A DNA stretch of 64,000 bases. Source: Fratercula arctica (taxonomy: Eukaryota > Chordata > Aves > Charadriiformes > Alcidae). Shown one piece after another: positions 36,401-48,400 of this stretch. The stretch covers positions 47,535,207 through 47,599,206 of the forward strand of contig CANTUZ010000006.1 in assembly GCA_947846985.1 (NCBI GenBank). The letters run 5' to 3'. Both the position numbers and the translations under genes were made by a program. The notes beneath the pieces were generated by a model that was given only the letters and a program-made list of their open reading frames with translations, was not told the DNA's origin and searched no databases. The first letter of the stretch is position 1, and every line of letters starts with the position of its first letter.

Positions 36401-39400
36401 TGGCAGAAAATGTGTTTTGGGGGGTTTTAATAACTGTTCTTTGGAGGGTTTATCCCCTATCCCTTAGACTCCACCTAATCTTTTTTCTAATGGTAGAGCT
36501 GAAAACTTGCGGTTCAAAGCAAAGCAATTTTTCATATGTTGTTTACGTGAACTTACATCACTTTATGGATTTCAATCAAAGCAAGTAGCTATGCCAACCA
36601 AAGAAAGTTCTATTTATCTTCGGTTTTCTCCGAAGCAGGCAGTCGCAGAGTGGGGGATCAGGTTCTGCCCTTCTCCTTTCTCCCCCTGCCGCCTTCCCCG
36701 GCGAGTTCTGCCTTCTCAGTGGCTGATAGTTTTGAGAAGCAGCAACGCCTCTTGTAGCGAGCCTTTTCCCATGAGAAAATACTAGACTGCTATGCACAGG
36801 ATTTCCAAAATAAATGGCATCTGTCCAGCTATCTAAACGAGGTTGATCTAGCTAAAAAAAAAAAAAAAAAAAAAAAGTATTAGTTTGCCCGTCCTGTTTT
36901 CTCTTATTTTCATTTTGATTTAACAAACTTTTGAAACCTTTCTGGCTCGTCTGTACCGATATTCCTATTTACACAGAATTTCCTATCTGAAATCGTGAAA
37001 ACTCTTTGGAAATGCACATTTCACATTTTTGTTATGATGTCGCTGTTGATGTTACCATAGTGAAAGACTACTACTCTTCACTCCTTCCTACTACTCTTCA
37101 CTCCTTCCTACTACTCTTCACTCCTTCCTACTACTCTTCACTCCTTCCTACAAGCAGATTCTCGCTCTGCAAATCATTAAACTAAGGTGCAGACAGATAA
37201 GAGAGAGTGACAAAACAGAAGCTGAGAGTCATTATCTTAAGAAAGAAATAGAACTTAGAAGACTGGATCAGTCTTAAGAATATTTCCAAATTAAAATTAA
37301 GTAGGTGATCTCCTTTTTTCTTCTTCTGGATGCCCTTAATGTGAGTCAAATGGCTCAAGAGCCTTTGTGCATCTTGTGAGAGTGACTTGAATCCAACTTC
37401 TGTTTGATCTAATAAGTAGTTCACTGATGGTTAACGTTTCCACAGTTTGTGTAAGGTGTGTAGAAGGTTTGTGGATTTAACCTTCTTCTCGGTTAGCTGT
37501 TCTGAGTAGAATTTCATGCTTAAGTAGTGCGCTTTGTGAGGTGCTGACGGAGTGAAATCATACTGTTCTTTGGTCTTCAGAGATACTAACCAACATGGAG
37601 GTGGGTTTCACGGCAGCGACACCAATGCTTTCACTTAATGATTTCACCTAAATTAGTTCATGACCTTTGTTAGAAAACCGCAACACACTTCTGCATTTTC
37701 TTTATTCATAGTTACACGCTTTGTGTTTTCCAGGTTTCACTTGTGTCTGTGCTGCTGTCCCTTGTCATAGAATCATAGAATGGTTAGAGTTGGAAGGGAC
37801 CTTAAAGACCATCTAGTTCCAACCCCCCTGCCATGGGCAGGGACACCTCCCACTAGACCAGGCTGCTCCAAGCCCCGTCCAGCCTGGCCTTAAAAACTTC
37901 CAGGGATGGGCCTTCCACCACCTCTCTGGGTCCATGCGCTGCCATCGCATTCTGAGGTTGCTCAGCCAAATCTTCTCGCCTCTGCCTTAACTGCCATTCT
38001 TGATATCTTCACTGCAGCTCTTACAATATTAAGCGAATGATAATACTTACGTTTACGGAGCTTTTCATTTGCCACAGCACAGCATGGGCACTGTTAGTGA
38101 TGGAGCAGTCAGCTCCAGAAGGCTGTCTTCTTTCTTGAGACTTTTTTATACCGAGAACCTCATGAAAGCACTTGTAACACTTACCTTTTTGTTGTTTGCT
38201 TTAGGATCAGGATCCAGGCTGTCAATGAAATTGGAGCTGGACCATTTAGCCACTTTATTAAAGCAAAAACCAGGCCATTACCACCCTTACCTCCTCGGTT
38301 AGAGTGTGCTGCAGCAGGTCCTCAGAGCCTGAAGCTGAAATGGGGAGAGAGCAGTTCCAAGCTTCACGCCACCGATGACATGGTCTACATCTTGCAGATA
38401 GAAGACAGAAATAAAAGGTAAGAGATACGAATCTTTTCCTTCTGTCGATGAAAATTAATTCTGGTTCGTCATAATGCAGTTGTGAGTCACGGTAAGAAAA
38501 ATTTTGTTTTCCTGATTACTTCCCACCTACAAGTAAATACGAAATGTTCCTTTAATAGGGATTCTCTGCCTGTAGTCTAACAGAGCAAATTATATCACAA
38601 CGCTGTCGAAGTTATTATAGAACCATCAAAATCAGTGCTCTGCTGTTGAAATTTTAGCAAAACCCTGGCCCCTTTGCCAATAAAAGTTAATACCAAGTTT
38701 CATGGTCACAGTGCTTTACCCTTTGGAATATACAAAACAAAGATGTTGCACCCAGTGTGCTGTGTGTGTTGGTAAAACAAATGGTTACAAAATCAGAGGT
38801 CTAGGGAAGGCAAAACTGAGCAGAACGAGGTTTTTTGGGGCAACGTGGTGGTCAGGATTTTACAGCTGCAATCATTTGGAGCATTAGAAAATAGGAGCTT
38901 GGCATCAGCTTCGTAGCTACACAATAACTATGAAATAGGAATGCAGAAGAGCTCATCCACCACGTTTCACTTCCCTGAAGGTTTCTTCAAAGCCATGAGA
39001 GCTTTTGGTGTGCAAGAAACCCAAAAATGAACATTAAACAATTAGGGCTCAGCGAAAAGTATTTTCCCATGCAAACTTGCTATGGGACGAATTTGATAAT
39101 GTAGCTCCAAAGTTGTGATGAGATATATTCAATTAAAAAAGGGAAGGAAGGAAAAACAATACGTGAGCATTGCCTAACAGTCTAAGCTCTTCGGTGAATA
39201 AATTTCATAGATGGCTCATAATTTAGTAAGAAACACTCTTAACTAGTTTAATTAGGTAAAATAACTGACGTATCAAGTAGATAATCCTTAGAGACCTTCA
39301 GTACAGATCATAATTTTCTGTAAATTAGCGTGATTCCATTAATTTAAATAGAGCTGTACGGAGTTTGTGCCAGCTAAAGATCTAGCCCCAAAAGCTTTAA

Positions 39401-42400
39401 TTGTACGTAATAAAACCACCGTGAATAATGCCTAAATACCTCCCAGCGTCTCAACTGTACTGATGCAGAGAAGGTACACGCTCCCCTGTATCAGTGCCGA
39501 GAGGTGTCCAATGAATATAAATGCCCATTCGAAAGTCTGGCTGATGAAAACAGTTTCTTCGGAGCGCAATGATGCTTGGCAGGAGCCCATCACCCGCAGC
39601 AGGGTGGGATCAAGCCTGCTCTAAAGAAACATCCAGCAGCCTGCTTTTCTTTGCTTTCATGCAGCACGGCAGGTAGGATTGGGGAAGAGCTGCAAATTGT
39701 TTTAAACCTGTTGTTACATCGGAGGAAATAAGTTTCCTTCTAAGAATAAAATATGTTACGTTACCTGGCAGCAGAGGAGAGCTTTTTCCCCTTTGCTTTT
39801 GCATAAGGCTTTAGCATCATCCTTTGCTTTTTCACCAACTTTTCCCGCTGCACGTGGCCTCTTAAGAGCTGTTAATGAGGAGGAATTTGAACTTGTTAGT
39901 CTTCTAGGTCTTCCTAGCTTTAGATTTGCGTTATAGTCCACGTGAGCTCCCAGCGATGCAGAGAAACAGAGAAAACCTACGTTGCACTGATTGTCTCTGC
40001 TTGAACTGAGCCTTTGCGTGAAGTGGCTTCTCTTGGCGGCAGCCTCTTGAAGTGGTTGGGTTTGTAGCAATTAGTTCAGGTAATACCTGAAATGAGCCGT
40101 AGCCCTGAGCCCTCCGGTGGGTGAGGTGGGTACCGGCGTGGGCAGAGCGGAGGGGTGGGACGGGTGCTCTGCGCTGGGTGCTCTGTCTGTGAGAGCGACT
40201 GGAGCTGGCAGGGCTGGGCGATGAGATCTGTTTGTTTGCTCCCCGTCTGACAGTCCCTTTTTGCTCCCCGTTGCGTGCGTCGATCGCAGTGAGAGATGCT
40301 CCTGACAGGATGCAGCGGCGAAGTTTTGTACGTTCAGTATGCTGTCATCCCTAATGAGCAGGGAATGACAGCCCCCACCTGAATTGGTAGAAACAGCAGT
40401 TAGTTACAGAGGTAGGAGACCTCTCTTAGATCATTCCCCTAAAATAAACCCCGTCGTGACCGAAGGGTTCCTCCGTCGTCTGTGTGCTCGTGAAAAATAC
40501 GTGAAAAATACTGGAATACCATTTTTTGAGCATCACCAGCCTCTTTAATGGTGCAGTGCTGGAGCAGACTCTCATGTAGGTAAACTGTGGCCATCTGATG
40601 GAATAATTAAGTGCTAATCCCTGGTGAAAAAATGGCACTGAATTAATGACCTAGAAGGAAGTTTCGGAGTCTTTTATGGTTTGAAAGGGTTGTAGGAAGG
40701 TTCCATGGTGTCTCCTCTCTTTAGAGAAGAGATAGCACCCAACTGGGGTGAAGAAGCTGTGGCGTAAACATGGATAACTCAGAACTGACCTCTGCCGTAT
40801 CCTTAGTCTTTCAGCAGATATTCTTACTGTCTTCTCTGAGACATCTGGAGTTGCTTTTAACAGCTTTATATTGAAATCCCTCAACTCAGTATTACAATTT
40901 TCCCTTCTTCAGTGAACCTGAGCAGGCCCTTGGTTATTGAAACGCTGGTCACTGATGGGGTTTGAAATAGGATTTGGCTTTAAAATGCCATTGAAGCATT
41001 CTCACAAACAGAAATACAAAGCTGAGCAAATTCTTTTAAAAGAGACAATTGTTAGTAAGTTGAATTCTGCCCCTGATAGCTTTAATGGCCTTTCTGTAAA
41101 GATTCTGCTCCGGTTTTATGCAGTGATGGTCAGCCAGTGCTCTTGAATGTGTCCTGGTCATTAAGAATTGTTTTTAACTTCTCCATGCAGTAATGAGGTG
41201 TAACAGGCCAGTTGTTGGAGACTAAATGTTTCATTGATTGCAAGAGCTGTGAAGCAAAATACTCGGAAATCTCCTGACACTGATTAATGTCGGGGATTGA
41301 AAAAAGGTGTGCGCGCATCAGAAACGTACCTGCTTTAGCTCTCATTTGCTCTCCAGTGTGTGACATTTAGGAAGATCAAATTAGCATCTCTTGTCCTTTC
41401 AATTATGTGTAGCATTAAGTGGAAATGAAGAAAAATCTGTTTCTAGAAAGCACAGTACATGGGAACGTTAGTTGAGGGTAGTTGACCTTTATGTAAAGAG
41501 GACTATAAAATTTCTTTCTTTTTTAAATGAACTATCAGTTGTGACTTCGTTTCCTAACTCTAGTAATGTCAAGAAAATCATCCAGAATACTGTGGATTTT
41601 TCCTCTCCAAATGAAACAAATGAACCTAATTATAGTAATGCTCTTGATTTTTTTTTCCTGTACTGGTAATTAGTCTTTAGTTGTTCCTGCAACTAATTAT
41701 ACCTCTTAGTGTCTTAAAATGCTTACAATATCCCATCTGAAAAAGAGAATTAGCAAGTACATTATTAGTGGGTCATTTATTAGTTGCTTGTGTTTCTTTT
41801 AGATGGATATATGTTGCAGCTGAGATGAATTCTGTGATTTTTGTGTGTATACAGAATCCAAATTTAAAATACATATTTTAAGGGAGAGCCATTGGTAAGG
41901 TTGGCTAAGAAGCAACTTAAACATATTCTTTAAAAATACCGACGAAGGATCATTGACAATTCTTAGTAAGGCTGCTTTTGTAAGTGAATTGTCAGAGGTG
42001 CTGTTTACTGGTGTTCTAAACTGAAATTTCTTTTGTTATGGTTATTTACTGGATAAATGAGATGTGACCTCACATCACTGGGTAAACAATAGTAGCTATT
42101 TCCTTTTCATAGCATACGAAAGATTATTTATGTGGGTATAAAATCGTTTTAAAATACTTTGCTAAACTAGACATGCTTGCCATTTAAGGAGATACTATTC
42201 TGTAATATAAATGAAAAATTGCTCACAAAACAGAACTTGCCTAATGACTATAAATATGAATTGGGTGCAGTTATTGTGTACACACTGTTTTTCTGGGGAG
42301 GATATGAATGTCCCAAAGGCCATAGACGTATATCGATGGAGTCCTGGAAACTTCTAAGGACTCCAAGGAAGGAATGACATTTGTAACCAAATGACATAAT

Positions 42401-45400
42401 CCCTTGAACTGATTTCTTCTACTTGGAGAATTTTACGTTAACTCGAATATTTGTTTCAGGAGGCATCACCTCTCGCATTCCTCGTCCCAGGAGTGCCTGT
42501 TATCCTGGTGTAGGCAGCAGGGGACCTCAGGTGCCTTCCCGTGGTTCAGGTCGTCTTGCCTGGCTCCTGTTTGGTAGGTTGTGAGCAGAGCCTTTAGAGC
42601 CTGAGCATGAGAAGGGAAAACATGCAACGTTTTCCATTTTTCCAAGGGAGGTGTATCATCTCATCCATTTCGGTGCCTGCTAACCCAGATGTTAGTGATG
42701 CTGCTGGCAATACTGTCATTTCAGTCGCACAGTAAGCGATGTCCCTGTTTATAGAAAGCCTCTAAGAAAGAGAGAAAAGTACCATATCATAAAAATCTAT
42801 GCCAATATTTGCCAAGGTGAGAGGAATCAAAAAGCACTTGTCAGGAGGTCATTTCCAAGATAAATTAAAACGTGCTTTGAACAGTGAAACCAGTGCAGAG
42901 ATGCAAATGGGCTCATTTTTTTCTGCAGAAAGGTTCAGTTATATGAAGCTTCCAGTGATTGTCCCACCCTTGTGTCTTCTTCGCCCAGGGGTGCTGGAAA
43001 CCCTTTCTCCCCAGGCATCCTGAAGTTGTATATAGCAGAAGAAACTGGTTTCCCTTCCTTCCAGCACAGTCTCTGTGACCTAATTACTCCTTGAAGAAGT
43101 ATAATAAACCGCAGGGAAGGCAGAAGTGAAATGGAGACGATCTGTCCCGGTGTCCGGGGCCATTTCCCTGGCCGTGGAAGTGGAATATCACATCTGACGT
43201 TTGGTCTGAGCAGCCGTCTTTGCAGGGAGACGATGCCAAGTGCGGTCTCTGTGTGATAGGAAGTGGTCGTATGTATGAGCCTCGACACGTGTGTTTGCAT
43301 TAATGTGAAGAGAGGGAGAACAGAAACACAGAGAGATAAATTGCTAAACGCGCTGCCTCTGCCTGATGGCCAGCGTAATCATTATCTGGCTACTGCAAGT
43401 TTCCAGCAGTCTAATTAAAAAACTGTTGCGCTCATGATTACATCAAGACAATTTACACCCACTTCAGCAATTACTAATACGTATCAGGCCTACTGGCTTG
43501 TGAAATTCTATTAAAATGTAAAATTAGCTACATTAACATATCCTTGCGAAAACCTGCAGGAAAAATCATTTTCCTATTGGGTAAAACAATGATGAAAGGA
43601 AATTAAGAATTAGCGCCAAGACATATGGCGTGCTACAGTTGACTCTGCAAGCCTGGCTACATAAAGTTAACATTCAGAAAAGCCTTTCAGGTGGGCTGTT
43701 CTCACTTCATATTGCTGCATTGTGTAGAGCAGTATTGCTATTAACAGTAAGGATATATTGTATTAGATATATTCTGTTAAGAGCATTCTGATCTCAGGTA
43801 CTTGGGGCTCTGCAGTGAGTGCTGTGCGAATGAGAGAGGAAGAACGATTCGAAGTGTTGTAAAAAGCTTAACGTGATCATGCATTTCTGCTTTTTTCCTG
43901 GAAACCGGTGTAAAGTAACATTTTTAGTAGATATGAGTTAACTCTGTGTGCGTCATCTTCCGAGAAATAGTGAGGCGTGAGAAAACCACAGTAAATGTTT
44001 GAGTTTAGATGTTTCAGACATTAGGAATCTAGTGAGATGCAGAATTAGGTGCTTTTCTATAAGTATGTTCAAAGAATCGCTGGTTTGGTGGGAAACTCAG
44101 TAGAAATTAAACGAAACTACATAGAAACACGGTGGAGCAATTTGCTCTTACGTTTTGATCGGTGTACGTCTGCAGGTACTTCAGACTTCACGAGTGTAAC
44201 AATATTCCAGATGGTAGATCATAAATAAGAGCAGCATCCAGACCAAAGACTGTCACTGTAATGAAAGCTATTTTCTGTGCATCCGTAACAACCTCATAAG
44301 AAAAAATAATGCCTTAATCAGAGTAACGACTGCTTAATATCTAAAGTGCTAAATGGGTTTCAGCTGCTTGGAGCAACAGGAACACGTTGGCCAGTTTTCC
44401 AAGAGCACGACTTTAGGTTCCAACTCCATTTTGCTGAAGTTGGTCAACTGGAGCCTGGGCTTTGCTTCCATAGTGAGCTTTGCCAAACCAGAGTACTGGG
44501 ACTGTCAGGTCAGTAAATAGTTCTGAGCGTGATGTGCTGAGTGAGATTCATTTTCAGGTTCAAAGACACTTAGTTGCTGCCATACTGGGAAGTTGGGTTG
44601 TAATGGTGCACACAGATGATAAAAATGCACGACTGTAAGAGCGTTTTTGGGGTGGTTTTCTTTGGTTTTAGCTTTGGTGGCCTGCTCTTACTTATACCTA
44701 CTGTTAATTATTAATACTATTGCAAGCCCATGGTATTGGTATCTGCCTAGTAATCTAGTTCTTCTTGATTGTATAGTTTTGACAGGCCACTGGATGCTCT
44801 CCCTAATTTCTCCCAGATCTTTCATTCAGATGCTGTTAACTCGCACTCAGTTGTGCTCAGTATTGTTCTTCCTATCTCTTCCTTGGCCTCAGACGTGGCT
44901 ATGCGCAGGAATCATCTGTCATGCTCTTTTTTGGTCTGTCTTCCGTTTCTCCTGGATGTGCCCAGGAGCTCCTTCCAAAAAACGTCATTTTTCTTGCGAT
45001 GGGGGAGCTTCTGTAGGTTAAGGCATCTCCATTTTCAATTATTGCAGCCATCTGACAAGTGACTATCTGTGGTAAATATGGATTAGGTGCTCAAATTCAG
45101 CAGCAGGTGAAAGATTATCTAGGAGAAGCAAGCTAAAGATCGATTTTTGGCTGCAAGTAGTCCTTGTCTAGCCTGTGGATTTGCTAGGTAATTAACTGAA
45201 GAAAACAAAACTCTTCCCATCTGCCCGTTATCACTTCTTTTGCGGCCTTTTTCTGCTCTCCGCTTAGTTTTGCTTTCCTAAGGGTAAGGAAGGAAAAGTT
45301 GCCCCCTTCAGTGGGTCCTGTTATTATTCTTATGCCTATAAACCTAAATTATATTGACAGTGCATTGCAGAGGTTACTTTCTAAACACATCATGAACAAG

Positions 45401-48400
45401 CAGACATTATAAGCTTTCCAAAAAGCATCTTCTAGAAAACAGATCTTTGGATAAGAGGGGCCAAGGCGTCCTGTCTGTTTGGTCCATGCCTCCCGTTAGA
45501 GCTGGAAGTAAGGTTTTGGGGGAGGTTGGGGGAACACAAAACTCTTTTGGGAACCCCTGGCCCAGTGTTTCCCTTCCTTCGGCACCCACCTGCAAAAGAC
45601 GATGCCGAAGAGTGGCTTGGAAAGGTGACCCAAAGCTGGCCTTCACCCAGAAAAGGTTGGGTGAGCCTGGTACTGGTCATGGGAGCCCTGATGGATGTGG
45701 GGTGAGGGACGCTGCAAACGTCCAGCTTTTCTCTTTGAGCTGAAGATTTTGAAATAGAGCAGAAATGGAAAAAAAAAAATTGCATGTTGACCTTTTTCCT
45801 GTATCTCTGCCAGTTTAACAGAATAAAAGTCCACTCTGTACTCAAGATGTGGATCAGAGAGAGATCTCAAGGTGCTGATGGCTGGGGAAGGATTAGTGCA
45901 TTGTGAGATGTATTAGTTCATCATGTTTTCTACTTAGCTCCTGGCTTCAGGGCTCCTCTGCAGCCTCCCTTGAAAAAAACGAAATGACTCTGTTTTGACC
46001 CTCACCAAAAGCTGTTCTCATCGTTCCCCATTTACTGAGTTCATTCCAGTCTACTTCTGGCATCTCGTTGTAGTAGAGATGAACGATGCTTTCTCTCGCA
46101 TCAGCAGGAGCAAGCTTCAACGTAAAGCCAGGAGGTGTTAAACCTTCCCATCTGCTTTGGCTGGGGGCGATTGGGATGGGGGCAGATTCCAACATGGGGA
46201 GCGTGGAGAAGGGAGCGCTGGTCTTGCTGGTGACGTTGGAGATAGGGACATACTGGAACACTGTGGTCTCCGGGGATGGGAGCCCAGTTGGTGACACGAA
46301 GTGCAGGTGCGGTAACGCCGGAGAAGCTGAGGGGCTGGGCAGCTTTTTTTCTGCTCAAGTGCTTCCAAAAAAATGGATGTTTTCCATCTCGGGGGATGAA
46401 TTAGATGTTTTTGTTATGAAGCTTTGCTTTCCTGGGTGCCACCTTGTAATGTAAGGAGCTGCTGGTGGGGAGGAAAATCACATAAATCAGTGAGTGTTTG
46501 ATAATGTTCTTTAAACAAAATAGAGGAACAGCCTGAAACAGTAGGGGGGGCTATAATTGTGCAGGTAACAGGGATGTCGCGGTAATAATATTAAGAGCTG
46601 TTGATTTGTGAAATTCATGTACTTTAGTTTCTAATTATGCAGTTGCCCGCGTACGCTGAAACGAAGCCTCAGGTCGCCAGGTCAGACCAGTGCTGTATTA
46701 ATGATTTCTCTCCAGCCAAAACTGTGGCAGATCACCGCGTTTTTCTGGGAGGCAGTAGCAGATCCGTTCGGATGGCTATTTTAGCCTTTGTACTTGGCTG
46801 AAGATTGCTGTCTTATTTAGTGCTGCACGGTAGATTTGCTTTCAAATTAAATTGTTGTGAGGACGAACCGGTTACTAAAATATAAACAAAACCCAAGAGT
46901 TTGAAAGGGAACCTGCTGATTAAAATGTGCTGAGAACTAATGAGCGGAGACAGAGCGAGTACATTCATGTTCCCCTGCTTGACTGGAAGTGACTGGGGTG
47001 GAGGAAACAAAATACCTGCAACATGTAAAACATTTCCAAGAAGATCTTCGCTGAGAATAAAAAGGTATTGATGAAAAACTAACAGCAGTGGTGTCTCCCA
47101 AACAATCGTTCTAGGACATTGTGTTCTCTCTCCTCCGCGGTGTGTAGGTAAATGAATAATCCGTGACCGACATGAGAATGTCTGGGAAGGGGAGAGCTGG
47201 GAGCGCTCGAGTGAGATGAGGGGGAATGAGCCTCTGGGGGGGTGTCTCCATCCCTGGAGAAAATTGCTTCAGTTTCTGCTGTTTCTTTACTGGAGAGGAG
47301 AGGCAACGCTGCAGCATGTTGCGCTTGAATAATACAGATTTACTTGGGGATGGTGCAAACTTAAAAAAGAAAAAAAAAAAAAAAGCAACTGTATTGAGAA
47401 TGCCGTTAATGCACAGAGGTGGTCTTTTTTTCAGAGACAGGGCACCAGTTTAAGATATGCAGCCTGCAGTCTTTAAATTCAACTGGGCAGAGCTCTTAGA
47501 ACTGAAAATCTCTTGGTGCTTATTAGCACGCTTTAGGGATTTGCGTGAAAGCCGGTAGGGGTTGGAGAATGAAGGCATCTTGGCTGAGTCACGCTCTGAG
47601 CATGTTTTGTGTTTTGGTTTTGTCTGTCTTGGAAGGGGAGAGCGATGGAGAAATAGGAAACCAAAGTGGAAACACATATTTCTGTAAGTGTATAGGAACA
47701 AGAGCATTTTGGGCTTGTTTTAACCACTTGAGTCCCCATAGTGTCCTCCCAGTTTTACCAGTACAACTGTCCTACTGTAACATTGGACCAGCTAGGGAAC
47801 TAATCCAGTATAAGACTATCAATTTATGGAGATTTTTAACCTCTATCAGTTCTCAAATACAGTTCACCTTTTAGCCCTATAAGTATTGGTACTGAAGGAG
47901 CATCAGGGGATGGGGACAGCCAGCTCAGGGAGGTTGGGGCAGTCGTAGCAGCCACACTTCCTAAGGGACCTTCACCGCAAACATCAGCACATTAGTATTT
48001 GGGCATGATTTCACTGAAGTTTGAACTAACATTTTCAACATTGCAGCTAAAAGTACATCCATTTTGATTGGAGGGACAAGAAATGGCAGTATTTTGATAG
48101 TGTCCAACCATGTGCCCATCCCTCAGCGCCAGCCCCGCCGTATGGGGAGGAGGGATGGAGAAGGCTCTGCGGAGCCATGTCCCTGCTCTACAAGCCTCCC
48201 AGCTCCCATGGCCTGTTGTGCAAGTTGTGTCGCTGCCCTGTGGAGTCTGGGACTTGTGTCTTCTCACATTCCATTTATGAATGACGTAAAGGTCTGTTAG
48301 ATAAGTGAAGTGGGATGTAGAAAAAAAATTTACCCCCCCAACGTGGTTGATCTATCACCCTGAAAAGCCAGAAAGACTTTTGATGGCTGTGTCTTGTTAA

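Larger units (their letters stand above)
29491..38204 (+). other. FNDC3B: Intron W11-W12
   Basis: The 8.7-kb intron contains a TA repeat (about 30532-30573), a tandem duplication (34185-34340), an antisense CR1 of about 550 bases (34727-35272), a CNE-like block near 36210-36410, an A-run (36854-36876), a 20-bp minisatellite (37068-37147) and another antisense CR1 (37765-37930). An unexplained antisense reading frame lies at 31320-31514. Confidence 0.85.

Noticed and set aside
47545..47874. A 109-codon + strand frame beginning with a signal-peptide-like segment
   Set aside because: The composition is ordinary and no family is recognised. There is no supporting promoter or exon context.
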